From Serratia sp. UGAL515B_01 (GTDB taxonomy: Bacteria; Pseudomonadota; Gammaproteobacteria; Enterobacterales; Enterobacteriaceae), in assembly GCF_033095805.1 (NCBI RefSeq), contig NZ_CP109901.1, positions 186,001 to 250,000 on the forward strand: DNA of 64,000 bases, in the 5' to 3' direction. Positions within the stretch are counted from its first letter, which is position 1. Every line of letters begins with the position of its first letter. The notes beneath the pieces were generated by a model, which was not told the DNA's origin, ran no database searches, and saw only the letters and a list, made by a program, of their open reading frames with translations. Below, in pieces: positions 8,390 through 17,814 of this stretch. The translations under genes and the position numbers were made by a program.

Positions 8390-10429
8390 ATGCACAATTA
8401 CCCACTTTCAACTGTTGCGAAGTTGGCAGCATTAATTCTTGCTACAGGCATGCTTTTCGGTTGTGATTCTAGCGGGACGATAACTCCGAGTAGCGATAAA
8501 AAGACGGATAATAAGAGTATCAATAATAACAGCACCGATACTGATACCGATACCGATACCGATACCGATACCGATACCGATACCGATACCGATACCGATA
8601 CCGATACCGATACCGATACTGATACCGATGACACCCAAAAGATTTCGCAAACGTATTCCCCTCTTTATAAGCATGTGAAAAATTCTGATGGGAGTTACGG
8701 CTATGACACCAATATTCCTGTTCCTCTTTATAGAGGGGCCAGTGAATTTATTTCTATCCCTGATATTTATATTGAACCTAAGCATGCTTTCAGAAGCACT
8801 TGGGTTGCCACTATCAGCAACCTCAATATGCCGTTTGTTAATAGCGAGCAGAATTTTAAAGAGAAATATCTGACTATATTGGACAGATTTACCGCGTTGA
8901 ATATGAATGCGATGATCTTCCAAATACGTCCCATGCTGGATGCGTATTATCAATCTGAGCTCAACCCATGGTCACAGTTTCTTAGTGGCACCCAGGGCAA
9001 AGATCCTGGTTATGACCCTTTGACATGGATGGTTGAACAAACTCATTTGCGTGGTATGGAATATCATGCCTGGTTTAACCCGTATCGAGTGACCAACACC
9101 AAGATCAGCAGTTTGCTTAAGAACACTATAAATAACGATACTGGACAGAATTTTTCTACGAACGAGATCCTTGCTTTGACCGTAGAACAACAGATTGGCT
9201 ATCTGGTCAGCGCGGGAATTCTATCGGCGGATAATTTTGCGGCCAAAAATCCACAATGGGTGTTGAGTTTTGATGAGAAGTTCTTTTTAAATCCGGCTAT
9301 TCCTGAAGTGATTGATCATGTGGTGGACACGGTTGAAGAGGTGATCAGCCGTTATGATGTTGATGCCATTCATTTTGATGACTATTTCTATCCATACCGT
9401 ATCACGGTTAACGGCGCCACTGTGCAGTTTGGTGATAAGGCTGAAGATAGAGCGATGTTCGAAGAATATGGCTTGGCTGGTAACCTGTATCCCGATACCA
9501 AGCAAGGTATTGAAGCATGGCGGCGCGACAATATCACGCGCTTGGTCAGTCAAGTACAAGACGTGATCGTTAAGCATAACCAGAAGCAAGGAACAGCGGT
9601 GCAATTCGGTATCAGCCCGTTTGGTATCTGGGAACATAAAGCTAATAATCCATTAGGTTCTAATACTCCGACGAGCTCCTCCCAATCGTACAGCGGCAGT
9701 ATTTATGCCGACACCCGGTTGTGGATTAAGGACGAACTGGTTGACTATGTTGTCCCGCAAATTTATTGGAGTTTCGACCAAGCGGCAGCACCTTATGGTG
9801 AGTTGGCCACATGGTGGAATAACCAAATGGAAGGTTCGCAGGTTCAGCTCTATATTGGGCATGCCAACTATAAGCATGTTTCTAATGCAGCCTCTGATCC
9901 TGCCTGGATGAACCCTGAGGAGCTTCCGAATCAGTTACTTTATAACCAAGAACTGAAGTACGTTTCTGGCAGTGCTTTCTTCAGTTATAACGATCTACTG
10001 GTTTCAAATGTTGCGTCACTGCCTCCTGCCCAGCAGGCAGGCCACAGTGCGAAAAATGCGTCTATTGCATTACTGTCGCAAACGTATTTCGGTACGCCGG
10101 TGCTTCCGCCTAGCAAACCGTGGTTAGATCACAAAGTCACCACCTTGCCACAGCAAGCCCAATTTGCGCCGGGCAGTAAGAATGCGTTTAGCTGGTCAGA
10201 TAGCCCTGATAATGATACGCGATACTATGTGATTTATCGTGGTACAGGTAAGACTAAAACTGTGTTTGCTAATCCAAAGAATATTATTGCTAAAGTGTGG
10301 CGGGGTAACAGTAATAACTTCACCTATCAGGACAGCAATAATCAGGATCAAAATTATACTTATCTGATCAGTGCCGTTGATGCAGCACAGAATGAAACTG
10401 CACCTGTGGTTGTGTCGGCAACTAAATAA
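8390..10429 (+). CDS. Family 10-like glycosylhydrolase lipoprotein (GHL10/DUF187) with Thr-Asp repeat linker
   Basis: A predicted 679-aa lipoprotein. An in-frame extension reaches back to 8318, but the ATG at 8390 has AAGG upstream and begins a lipoprotein signal with lipobox LFGC (Cys about residue 25). A low-complexity linker follows, including 16 consecutive Thr-Asp dipeptides at DNA 8534-8629. The catalytic GHL10/DUF187 domain begins near residue 120 (FRSTWVATISN) with motifs NAMIFQIRP, EYHAWFNPYR, DAIHFDDYFYPY and VPQIYWS. A fibronectin-type-III-like C-terminal domain ends the protein. The family includes E. coli DigH (YddW), which cleaves denuded peptidoglycan glycan strands. Here the long acidic linker may hold the domain away from the membrane. 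It is probably co-expressed with the GH3 and porin genes. Confidence 0.8.
   Translation: MHNYPLSTVAKLAALILATGMLFGCDSSGTITPSSDKKTDNKSINNNSTDTDTDTDTDTDTDTDTDTDTDTDTDTDTDTDDTQKISQTYSPLYKHVKNSDGSYGYDTNIPVPLYRGASEFISIPDIYIEPKHAFRSTWVATISNLNMPFVNSEQNFKEKYLTILDRFTALNMNAMIFQIRPMLDAYYQSELNPWSQFLSGTQGKDPGYDPLTWMVEQTHLRGMEYHAWFNPYRVTNTKISSLLKNTINNDTGQNFSTNEILALTVEQQIGYLVSAGILSADNFAAKNPQWVLSFDEKFFLNPAIPEVIDHVVDTVEEVISRYDVDAIHFDDYFYPYRITVNGATVQFGDKAEDRAMFEEYGLAGNLYPDTKQGIEAWRRDNITRLVSQVQDVIVKHNQKQGTAVQFGISPFGIWEHKANNPLGSNTPTSSSQSYSGSIYADTRLWIKDELVDYVVPQIYWSFDQAAAPYGELATWWNNQMEGSQVQLYIGHANYKHVSNAASDPAWMNPEELPNQLLYNQELKYVSGSAFFSYNDLLVSNVASLPPAQQAGHSAKNASIALLSQTYFGTPVLPPSKPWLDHKVTTLPQQAQFAPGSKNAFSWSDSPDNDTRYYVIYRGTGKTKTVFANPKNIIAKVWRGNSNNFTYQDSNNQDQNYTYLISAVDAAQNETAPVVVSATK
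8534..8629 (+). repeat. Hexanucleotide ACCGAT tandem repeat (16 units) inside the GHL10 lipoprotein gene
   Basis: Sixteen head-to-tail ACCGAT units encode a Thr-Asp tract. Two units, one near each end, carry ACT instead of ACC. Because the unit is 6 bp, copy-number change by slippage would alter linker length without breaking the frame. Confidence 0.95.
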
Positions 10430-10430
10430 A

Positions 10431-10542
10431 CGTATACCCGGCAAATTATCACTCACCGCGGTCACTTACTTGGGTAAGTGACCGATACATCGTTTGTCGA
10501 AGGAGTGACTCTAAATCATTCGAGTTGCTTGTAACGATAAGT
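10431..10542. repeat. Degenerate copy of the Serratia/Yersinia-type palindromic element, with strong hairpin
   Basis: Between convergent genes, this region starts with GTATACCC and ends with CATTCGAGTTGCTTGTAAC, matching the ends of the four fuller palindromic repeats in this window. It holds an 11-bp perfect inverted repeat (CGGTCACTTAC / GTAAGTGACCG, 10459-10484) with a 4-nt loop that may act as a bidirectional terminator for the lipoprotein gene and the arc operon. Confidence 0.6.
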
Positions 10543-10608
10543 TCTGACGTTTCCAGGTGCACAGCCTGCTATGTGACTGGGGCGTGTGGTGAAGTTTGAT
10601 GCGGTTTC

Positions 10609-11094
10609 TCAGTTTTCGAGTTCCAGCATAGCCAGCAGACGTTTATGTAATTGAACGGTGTTGCGAGTATCGTTCGGTGCAATCCAGACAATATTGCTGG
10701 TAGCGATAGCACCGAGTACCGCAGGCCAGGCACAGAGATCGATGATCCGTGCCATTGCTTTGGCATATCCGGAATTCATGTGGATCAGAATAAATTTCTC
10801 ATTGTGTTCCACACTAAGCACCATGGAGGTTAAGGGCTCCTTGATATCTGGGACTTGATGATGGAATGTATTCAGAGAATAGACTTTTTTCCCTTTGGCA
10901 TTCTGGATTTTCATCACTCCGAGTGTTTTCAACAACCGCGAAACGGTGGATTGGCTAATCCCCTTATACCCGGCGCGGGTCATTTCATGGCGCAGTTCTT
11001 GTTGCGATGAGTAACGTTGGGTCAAAATCAGGTTACGGCACAGTGCCAGTTTGAGCTGTTCCTTCTCACAGCTTGATTCGGTTTTCTTTGCCAT
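10609..11094 (-). CDS. ArgR-family regulator linked to the arginine deiminase operon
   Basis: A 161-aa ArgR paralog and the last gene of the arc operon. Residues 1-80 form the winged-helix DNA-binding domain (ISQSTVSRLLKTLGVMKIQN is the recognition region). The C-terminal oligomerisation and arginine-binding domain is present, but the usual GTIAGDDT effector motif reads GAIATSNIVW, losing both aspartates that contact L-arginine in E. coli ArgR. It may therefore sense a different ligand or work by forming mixed hexamers with ArgR. ArgR-like proteins co-encoded with arc genes are known in enterics such as Salmonella. A role in inducing or repressing this arc operon is inferred from position. 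Confidence 0.85.
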   Translation of the reverse strand: MAKKTESSCEKEQLKLALCRNLILTQRYSSQQELRHEMTRAGYKGISQSTVSRLLKTLGVMKIQNAKGKKVYSLNTFHHQVPDIKEPLTSMVLSVEHNEKFILIHMNSGYAKAMARIIDLCAWPAVLGAIATSNIVWIAPNDTRNTVQLHKRLLAMLELEN

Positions 11095-11170
11095 TTTACT
11101 GTCTCGATTTATACCAAATATTAGGGGATTCAGCCTTACTCTAACGCTATGTAAATAAATACAAAGTTAA

Positions 11171-12601
11171 TTAACCAAGCTTGATGTGGCCTGTAGCGAT
11201 CATATAAAGGGTATAAATGGCAATCACGACGATAATCACTGCAATAATCGCTTCGTAGCTGTTCATCAACCGCTTGGTCTGCTGTGTTTTCTGATGCCAC
11301 AGGAAGACAATCAGCCCTGGCACAAACAGCAGCGAAGTTAGCAGCATCTGATTGCCAGCAGCGAAGCACAACCACAAGCCGTAGATTGTGCCGATGAGCC
11401 CAAGGATCAGGTCACGCGTGCGTTTTTCTCCCTCCTGATAGCCTTCGCCGGTAATAGCCAGTTTGAGGCCAAAGGCGGCACTGAGAAGATAAGGTGGCAA
11501 AATAGCGGCGGTAGCAATCGAGAACAGTGCTTGATAACCCGCGCTATAGAACAGTGTAAAGAGCAGGAACAGTTGAATCAGACCATTGGTGATCCACAGT
11601 GAAACCGCAGGCGATCCTTTGGCATTCACCTTAATAAATACCTTGGGGAACATGCCGTCTTTGGCAGCGACAAAGGGTAATTCGGCGGCAAATAGCGTCC
11701 AGGCAAGGAGTGCACCCGCAAGGGAAAGGATCACCCCAGCGGCTACGAAGCGAGCTCCCCAAATTCCCACGATAGATTCCAGTACGCCTGCCATAGAGGG
11801 GTTTTTCAAATTGCCGAGGCTGGCCTGATCGAGCACGCCCATCGACAACACGCTCACCAGAATGTAAATCACTAAACAGCCGAGCAGCCCAATCACCGTG
11901 GCTTTACCAATATCTGCTCGTTTGGCTGCACGGGTTGACACTACCGTTGCACCTTCAATACCGATAAAGACCCAGGTCGTTATCAGCATGGTACTTTTAA
12001 CCTGTTCAAACAGTGCGGGATGCTTACCGTCGATCACCATCATACGGCCCCAAAAGTCGGTGGTAAAAATCCCGATGCGAAAGGCAATCAACACGGCAAC
12101 CACAAACACCAGCAAGACCAGTACTTTAACTATCGTTAGCACGGTATTGATAAAAGCGGCTTCCTGTACGCCATGCAGGACCAGAGAGTGCACCAGCCAT
12201 AACACAATTGAAGCACCGAGAATCGACTCCCAGTTGTTGCCTAACCCAAAAACCGGAAAGAAAAAACTCAGAGCGCTGAACAGCAGTACGGCGTAAGAAA
12301 CATTCCCCAACCATGCCGAGAACCAGTAACCCCAGGCAGATTGAAAGCCAATGAAGTCACCAAATCCGGCACGAGCATAGCTATAAATACCGCCTTCCAG
12401 TTGTGGGCAACGGGCACTGAGATTTTGGTAGATAAGCGCCAGGCAAATCATCCCGATGGTGGTGATCACCCAACCCATCAGCAGTGCCGCAGGCGATGCT
12501 ACTGAACCGAAGTTTTGTGGCAGGCTGAACACGCCACCGCCCACCATGGAACCGATCACGAGTGCGATCAGGGCCACTAGCCCCAGTTTTTTTTCAGACA
12601 T
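11171..12601 (-). CDS. arcD: Arginine/ornithine antiporter ArcD (APC superfamily)
   Basis: A 476-aa integral inner-membrane protein with about 12-13 hydrophobic segments. The N terminus has the APC-family helix-1 motif IGSMVGGGVFSLP, whose glycine-rich stretch binds the amino-acid backbone. It sits in the arginine deiminase operon between arcB and the ArgR-like gene, so electroneutral exchange of arginine for ornithine is the likely function. The minus-strand ATG is preceded by GGAGG. It resembles the basic amino acid/polyamine antiporter branch (ArcD/LysI type) rather than the unrelated ArcD2 type. Related antiporters for agmatine or lysine are less likely given the neighbours. Confidence 0.88.
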   Translation of the reverse strand: MSEKKLGLVALIALVIGSMVGGGVFSLPQNFGSVASPAALLMGWVITTIGMICLALIYQNLSARCPQLEGGIYSYARAGFGDFIGFQSAWGYWFSAWLGNVSYAVLLFSALSFFFPVFGLGNNWESILGASIVLWLVHSLVLHGVQEAAFINTVLTIVKVLVLLVFVVAVLIAFRIGIFTTDFWGRMMVIDGKHPALFEQVKSTMLITTWVFIGIEGATVVSTRAAKRADIGKATVIGLLGCLVIYILVSVLSMGVLDQASLGNLKNPSMAGVLESIVGIWGARFVAAGVILSLAGALLAWTLFAAELPFVAAKDGMFPKVFIKVNAKGSPAVSLWITNGLIQLFLLFTLFYSAGYQALFSIATAAILPPYLLSAAFGLKLAITGEGYQEGEKRTRDLILGLIGTIYGLWLCFAAGNQMLLTSLLFVPGLIVFLWHQKTQQTKRLMNSYEAIIAVIIVVIAIYTLYMIATGHIKLG

Positions 12602-12686
12602 AATGGTTCCTCCTACTGCATCCGCAGTGGAAAAATAAAATCTCAGAAAAGTGCGGCAATCTAGAGGCAGGTTGCCGCGTGTGGGA

Positions 12687-13691
12687 TCAGTCGCTGAGGG
12701 TGGCGACCATTACGGCCTTGATGGTATGCATGCGATTTTCTGCTTCATCGAATACGATGGAGTGGGGGGATTCGAACACCTCATCGCTAACTTCCAACCC
12801 TTGCAAGCCATAGGTGGCCTCGATCTCCTTACCCACTTTGGTTTGCGTATCGTGAAATGCGGGCAGGCAGTGCATGAATTTCACCTGCGGATTACCGGTT
12901 GCCTTCACTACCGCCATATTGACCTGATAGGGTTTCATCAGTTCGACGCGCTGAGCCCAAGCTTCCTTCGGTTCACCCATCGAGACCCAAACATCGGTAT
13001 AAAGGAAATCAACACCGGCAACGCCTTCTGCCACATGCTCCGTCAGCATGATGCGAGCCCCGGTTTTACTGGCAATGGCTTGGCACTGAGCCTGTAATTT
13101 TTCATCTGGCCAAAAGGCGGAGGGGGCAACCAGACGAATATCCATCCCCATTTTTGCCGCCGCAACCATCAGGGAATTGCCCATGTTATTGCGGGCATCG
13201 CCGAGGTAGGCGAATGAGATCTGGTTCAGCTGCTTGCCAGGCAAATGCTCCAGCATGGTCATCAGGTCAGCCAGGATCTGTGTTGGGTGGAATTCATCCG
13301 TCAAGCCATTCCATACCGGCACACCAGCGAATTTGCCCAATTCCTCTACGATGGCTTGACTAAAGCCACGATATTCAATGCCATCGTACATACGACCCAA
13401 GACCCTGGCAGTATCTTTCATCGACTCCTTATGGCCGATTTGTGAACCGCTCGGGCCGAGATAGGTTACTTTAGCTCCCTGATCAAAAGCGGCCACTTCA
13501 AACGCGCAACGGGTGCGGGTAGACGTTTTCTCGAAGATCAACGCGATATTCTTGCCACGCAGATACTGGTGTTCCGTGTTGTCGTACTTGGCTTTTTTCA
13601 GTGTGACGGCCAGGTCGAGCAGGTATTGAATTTCCTCGGGTTTGAAGTCCAGCAGTTTTAACAAGTGACGGTTACGTAAATTGATGCTCAT
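12687..13691 (-). CDS. arcB: Ornithine carbamoyltransferase, catabolic (ArcB)
   Basis: A 334-aa enzyme that catalyses phosphorolysis of citrulline to ornithine and carbamoyl phosphate in the arginine deiminase pathway. Carbamoyl-phosphate motif STRTRCAFE, ornithine-site motifs HPTQ and HCLPAFHD, and the SMG loop (VSMGEPKE) are all present. Its position between arcC and arcD indicates the catabolic role. The paralog argF, only 3 kb away on the same strand, has ARG boxes and is the anabolic copy; the two proteins are very similar over long stretches (for example [20 protein letters not shown]). The start ATG at 13691 follows the arcC stop by 19 bp. Confidence 0.92.
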   Translation of the reverse strand: MSINLRNRHLLKLLDFKPEEIQYLLDLAVTLKKAKYDNTEHQYLRGKNIALIFEKTSTRTRCAFEVAAFDQGAKVTYLGPSGSQIGHKESMKDTARVLGRMYDGIEYRGFSQAIVEELGKFAGVPVWNGLTDEFHPTQILADLMTMLEHLPGKQLNQISFAYLGDARNNMGNSLMVAAAKMGMDIRLVAPSAFWPDEKLQAQCQAIASKTGARIMLTEHVAEGVAGVDFLYTDVWVSMGEPKEAWAQRVELMKPYQVNMAVVKATGNPQVKFMHCLPAFHDTQTKVGKEIEATYGLQGLEVSDEVFESPHSIVFDEAENRMHTIKAVMVATLSD

Positions 13692-13710
13692 AGTGTGATT
13701 CCTTGAAAAT

Positions 13711-14628
13711 TTATCGTGAAGAGGCGATCAGGGTGCCTTTGTTACCCGTGAGGATTTCATTGGCATCTGCTAACGCACCGATCCCGGCAATAGCGTGACA
13801 ATGACGGACAAAATGGCTGGCTGCGGCGATCTTCGGGCCCATTGAACCGGCGTCGAAATGGATGCTGGCCAAATCGTCAGGTGTCGTTTTCTCCAGAGGC
13901 CGCTGTTGTAATGTTCCCCAATCGAGATAAACGGCATCGGCATCGGTGAGGATCAGCAGTGCATTGGCACCGATCTGCTCAGCCAGAAATGCGGCAGAAA
14001 GGTCTTTATCGATCACCGCTTCCACGCCTTGTAAGCGTTGCTCTGTACGCACTACCGGAATACCACCCCCTCCGCTGCATACCACCAAGTGGCCGCGTTC
14101 AATCAGGGTGTTAATGGCATCGGTTTCAATGATGCAACGAGGCTTAGGGGAGGGCACTACACGACGGAAATATTGCCCATCTGCTTTGATTGACCACCCT
14201 TTCTCCTGGCTCAGACTGTCAGCCTGTTGCCGGTCGTAAACTGGACCAATGTATTTCGTTGGGTTGCTGAAAGCGTTGTCGTCGGGATCAACTTCAACCT
14301 GTGTTAACAGCGCGCTGATCTGCATCTGAGGCAGGCAGTTTTTTAATTCCTGTATCAGCAAATAGCCGATCATCCCCTGGCTTTCAGCGCCCAGCACGTC
14401 CAGTGGATAGGGGGACACTGCCGTATAGGCACTGTTTTGTAGGGCTAGCAGGCCTACCTGCGGGCCGTTGCCATGCACCAGCACCACATTCCAGTGTTGG
14501 GTCAGCGCAGCGATCTGCTGGCTAGCCAGCGCAATATTGCGACGCTGGATGTTTGCTTCGAGCGGTTCTCCACGGCGCAGCAGGGCGTTCCCACCCAGCG
14601 CAACCACCACTGTGGGTTTTTTGTTCAT
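13711..14628 (-). CDS. arcC: Carbamate kinase ArcC
   Basis: A 305-aa amino-acid-kinase-family enzyme that transfers the phosphate of carbamoyl phosphate to ADP, the ATP-yielding last step of the arginine deiminase pathway. The N-terminal nucleotide motif [16 protein letters not shown] and the central CSGGGGIPV and [11 protein letters not shown] motifs are characteristic. An ATG two codons upstream (14634) is also in frame, but the GGAG ribosome binding site has correct 7-nt spacing only for the ATG at 14628. It is the second gene of the arc operon, 18 bp after arcA. Confidence 0.93.
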   Translation of the reverse strand: MNKKPTVVVALGGNALLRRGEPLEANIQRRNIALASQQIAALTQHWNVVLVHGNGPQVGLLALQNSAYTAVSPYPLDVLGAESQGMIGYLLIQELKNCLPQMQISALLTQVEVDPDDNAFSNPTKYIGPVYDRQQADSLSQEKGWSIKADGQYFRRVVPSPKPRCIIETDAINTLIERGHLVVCSGGGGIPVVRTEQRLQGVEAVIDKDLSAAFLAEQIGANALLILTDADAVYLDWGTLQQRPLEKTTPDDLASIHFDAGSMGPKIAAASHFVRHCHAIAGIGALADANEILTGNKGTLIASSR

Positions 14629-14646
14629 AGTCATGCTCCGTAGGGA

Positions 14647-15867
14647 TTAGATAGCGTCGCGTTCCAGTGGGCAACTCATGCAGCGGGCTCCGCCTCGGCC
14701 ACGGCCAAGTTCGTCGCCTGGGATTGTCAGCACGGTAATACCGGCCTTGTCGTATTTTTCATTGGTCCAGGTGTTGCGCTCATAGCCAATAACCAGTCCA
14801 GGCCGAACGGTCAGGACGTTGTTGGCATCATTCCACTGTTCGCGTTCGGCTTCGAAGCTGTCGCCACCGGTAGTGATCAGTTGCACTTTATCGATACCCA
14901 GGGCTTGCTCAATGGCGGTAAGAAAATGCTTTTCCTGCCGACGGTGGATACCGCCTTTACCATCGGGGGTTAGCGTCCAGCACTGCGTTTCTTTACGTAC
15001 TACTTCTGGATAGACGGAGAAAGTATCTACATTAATATGTGTCATTACGGTATCCAGGTGCATACATGAGCGGTGTTTCGGTAATTCTAATGCGATCACC
15101 CGTTCTGCCTGATGTGATTGGAATAAGGCCTGAGCCAGAAACTCAACACCTTGTGGTGTGGTACGTTCAGACATACCAATCAATACTGCACCACGTCCTA
15201 TGACTAATACATCCCCACCTTCCAGCGTAGCATGATCATAATTACGTACTGTGTCGCCGAAATAAGTTGTGAAGTTACCGTTGGCAAAGTAAGGATGCCA
15301 TTTATAGACGGCACGAAGATTATTGGTTTCGCGTTGTCGAGCTGATTTGGCCATTGGGTTGATAGAAACGCCGTTATATATCCAGCAGGATGTGTCTCGT
15401 GTAAATAAATGATTAGGTAAAGGTTTCAAAATAAAGTCGGTTGGCTGATGGGTATCTACCACCATATTGTTAAAGCTTTCCGGAACTTCCGCATAGGTCA
15501 AGCCACCGGTCATGTAACTTGCCAGTTCACGATCGGGTAAACCGACAAGCCAGCCGCGAATATCGCCGGCAAATGAAGGCCCCAGGCGGAAGTCTGAAAC
15601 TTGGGTCTCGATCAGCCACTGCTTGGCTTCTGGGATAGCCATGGTTTCTGCGAGTAGGTCGCCTAATAATAAAACTTCAACACCTTGTGCTCGGAGAGTA
15701 TCGGCAAAGACATTATGCTCCTCACCCGCTCGTTCAACAGAGAGAACATCATCGAATAATAATTCCTGGCAATTAGAAGGGGTTAGTCTTTTCAAACTCA
15801 AATTAGGGTGATGGAGCATAACACTACGCAATTGACCTATTTCAGAACCCACATAGTTATTATTCAT
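14647..15867 (-). CDS. arcA: Arginine deiminase ArcA
   Basis: A 406-aa enzyme that hydrolyses arginine to citrulline and ammonia. Visible family features are FTRDTSCWI, the catalytic-His region [13 protein letters not shown], and the C-terminal nucleophile in [13 protein letters not shown] (Cys399). Length is typical. It is the promoter-proximal gene of arcA-arcC-arcB-arcD-argR-like, giving ATP from arginine without oxygen and raising external pH through ammonia. The upstream region contains a CRP-like site, fitting catabolic control; regulation by oxygen or arginine is inferred from known arc operons. Confidence 0.95.
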   Translation of the reverse strand: MNNNYVGSEIGQLRSVMLHHPNLSLKRLTPSNCQELLFDDVLSVERAGEEHNVFADTLRAQGVEVLLLGDLLAETMAIPEAKQWLIETQVSDFRLGPSFAGDIRGWLVGLPDRELASYMTGGLTYAEVPESFNNMVVDTHQPTDFILKPLPNHLFTRDTSCWIYNGVSINPMAKSARQRETNNLRAVYKWHPYFANGNFTTYFGDTVRNYDHATLEGGDVLVIGRGAVLIGMSERTTPQGVEFLAQALFQSHQAERVIALELPKHRSCMHLDTVMTHINVDTFSVYPEVVRKETQCWTLTPDGKGGIHRRQEKHFLTAIEQALGIDKVQLITTGGDSFEAEREQWNDANNVLTVRPGLVIGYERNTWTNEKYDKAGITVLTIPGDELGRGRGGARCMSCPLERDAI

Positions 15868-16433
15868 CTTATTTCCTATTATCAGATTAAGTCACAGGCT
15901 GTTAATCAAAATAAAAAATTATTTCTATTGCCCTTTTCAGTATTTTCATCTGTTATTAGCGATAATAAGCGGTGCTTGATTCATTTTTGTGATTTTTATC
16001 ACGAATTTTGTATTTTGGTTGATGAGACGGTGGTAAATGTGAGATACCTCATTTTTATGGCATAAAATTATTTATCATGACTGCGTTTTTATTCAGTTTA
16101 TTAATTTAGATATTCGTATTGATAAATTTATTTATTATGTAAATAATATTTTCTTTTTTTAATGCCATGAAAATAATGAATTTATTTTAAATATTATTGG
16201 TTATTCAAAGTTGTTATGCGTAAAAATATTAATTTTATCCGCAGGTAGTGCCTAAATACCGGATTTTTATTCCATAAGGATCATAATAGTGAGAGTTTAT
16301 TTTCGTGACGCATACTATTGTGCTTTTATTTTCTTTTTTTGAACAACAGGTTAACAAGCAAGATAATAGGTGGTTTAGGGTATTTATGTGAAAAGTCAGA
16401 ATAAAAATCCCGTCGCTCTTAGCATAAAAATCA
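15868..16433. promoter_or_regulatory. AT-rich arc operon promoter region
   Basis: About 570 bp between arcA and a palindromic repeat, very AT-rich and gene-free. It includes a CRP/FNR-type palindrome (listed separately) and, at 16175-16192, one weak ARG-box-like sequence whose left half matches the consensus (AATGAATT). I could not fix a single convincing -10/-35 pair by eye because many AT-rich hexamers qualify. Confidence 0.5.
15988..16003. promoter_or_regulatory. CRP-like binding site upstream of arcA
   Basis: TGTGA-N6-TCACG matches the CRP consensus TGTGA-N6-TCACA at nine of ten positions. It lies about 120-135 bp upstream of the arcA start codon. FNR sites have a related TTGAT-N4-ATCAA form, which this does not fit as well. 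Confidence 0.55.
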
Positions 16434-16560
16434 TATACACGTCATTCTTCAAGTTGCATGGGTGTTGGCTTCGTCCGTTCGCACCCGTCACATAGTGAGC
16501 TATGCTCCTGGCACTCTCAGATTTGCCGCCTACATGCAACTCGAATTATTTTGTATATAA
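16434..16560. repeat. Palindromic intergenic element, copy 1
   Basis: A 127-bp element with complementary ends (left TCTTCAAGTTGCATG, right CATGCAACTCGAATTA) bounded by TATAC and GTATA. Related copies are at 18273-18435, 28880-29007 and 44957-45092, with a degenerate one at 10431-10542. All are intergenic. It lies immediately downstream of argF and could fold into a long transcript hairpin. Confidence 0.85.
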
Positions 16561-16636
16561 CGTGGGGGAGCGAGGTTACGAGCGGTTTGAGGGGGGCTCG
16601 TTGGTGATTGCCCGCCCTCGCTGTGATGCGGAAGTC

Positions 16637-17656
16637 TTACAGCGTTTTGCTCAATGTGGCGACCATGACAGCTTTGATGGTATGCAGCCGGTTTTCAGCC
16701 TGGTCGAACACCACACTATGGTGCGACTCAAACACCTCATTGGTGACCTCCATACCACCACTTAGACCGTACTGTTCTGCCATCTGCTTACCCAACGTGG
16801 TTTGGTCGTCATGGAAAGCAGGCAGGCAATGGAGGAATTTCACCTGCGGATTACCGGTCAACCGAACCATTGCCATATTGACCTGGTAAGGTTTTAGCAG
16901 TGCGATCCTTTCCTGCCAGACTTCCTTGGGTTCGCCCATAGACACCCAAACGTCGGTATACAGGAAATCTGCCCCTTTCACCCCTTCGGCGACATCTTCC
17001 GTCAGCGTAATTTTCCCGCCGGTTTGTTGTGCTAGCGCCTGACATTCCGCTACCAATTCTGCCTGCGGCCAACAGGCTTTTGGGGCAACCAGCCGTAGAT
17101 CCATACCCACCAGCGCCGCGGCTTCTAACAGGGTATTCCCCATATTGTTGCGGGCATCCCCGAGGTAGGCAAATTTTACCTCTCCCAACGGTTTACCTGG
17201 CAGGTGTTCTTGGACTGTTAGCAAGTCCGCTAGCAATTGGGTTGGATGAAACTCATTGGTTAGGCCATTCCACACGGGTACACCTGCATGATCCGCTAGC
17301 GTTTCCACTAAATGCTGACCAAAACCACGATACTGAATGCCGTCATACATGCGGCCCAGTACGCGGGCTGTATCTTTCATCGATTCTTTATGGCCAATCT
17401 GGCTGCCGCTCGGGCCAAGGTAGGTGACCTGAGCACCTTGGTCGAATGCGGCAACTTCGAAAGAGCATCGAGTGCGTGTTGAGTCTTTTTCGAAGATGAG
17501 CGCAATGTTCTTGCCTTGCAAATGGCGAGTTTCCTTGCCCTGCTTCTTGGCCTGCTTCAAATCAGCGGCCAACTGCATCAATGACTGGATCTCTCTGGAG
17601 CTAAAATCCATTAACCTCAAAAAGTGCCGATTGTAGAATGGGTTCATCTGGCTCAT
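16637..17656 (-). CDS. argF: Ornithine carbamoyltransferase, anabolic (ArgF/ArgI)
   Basis: A 339-aa enzyme forming citrulline from ornithine and carbamoyl phosphate for arginine synthesis. The sequence follows E. coli ArgI closely, with [13 protein letters not shown] and [11 protein letters not shown]. The ATG at 17656 is 6 nt after AGGA; a directly adjacent upstream ATG (17659) is too close to it, and MNPFYN five residues in is the family's usual start region. Two ARG boxes just upstream show repression by arginine-bound ArgR, separating it in function from arcB. It is the only gene between the arc operon and rraB and is transcribed alone. Confidence 0.94.
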   Translation of the reverse strand: MSQMNPFYNRHFLRLMDFSSREIQSLMQLAADLKQAKKQGKETRHLQGKNIALIFEKDSTRTRCSFEVAAFDQGAQVTYLGPSGSQIGHKESMKDTARVLGRMYDGIQYRGFGQHLVETLADHAGVPVWNGLTNEFHPTQLLADLLTVQEHLPGKPLGEVKFAYLGDARNNMGNTLLEAAALVGMDLRLVAPKACWPQAELVAECQALAQQTGGKITLTEDVAEGVKGADFLYTDVWVSMGEPKEVWQERIALLKPYQVNMAMVRLTGNPQVKFLHCLPAFHDDQTTLGKQMAEQYGLSGGMEVTNEVFESHHSVVFDQAENRLHTIKAVMVATLSKTL

Positions 17657-17675
17657 CATCTATCCTATGTGTATT

Positions 17676-17714
17676 GGTGAATTAAAATTCACTCTATATG
17701 TATTAATATTCACT
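17676..17714 (-). promoter_or_regulatory. Tandem ARG boxes (ArgR operator) of argF
   Basis: Two 18-bp sites, 17676-17693 and 17697-17714, are separated by 3 bp so that their centres are 21 bp apart, the standard ArgR hexamer spacing. The first contains a perfect palindrome GTGAATTAAAATTCAC; the second (TATGTATTAATATTCACT) matches the right half best. They lie 20-58 bp upstream of the argF start, overlapping the expected promoter. Confidence 0.9.
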
Positions 17715-17814
17715 TTCAACCCTGCGCAAGAAATCTTTCACGTTTACCGTGGTAGCGGTGGCAGTGGTGTGTGAAAATAGAAGCAATCAAACCCATTTTA
17801 TTGAGGATATAGGC

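Noticed and set aside
8534..8629. Phase-variable on/off switch
   Set aside because: The repeat unit is 6 bp, so slippage cannot shift the reading frame; only linker length can change.
8432..8953. Antisense frame rich in Gly-Ile repeats
   Set aside because: The repeat is simply the complement of the Thr-Asp hexanucleotide tract in the lipoprotein gene.
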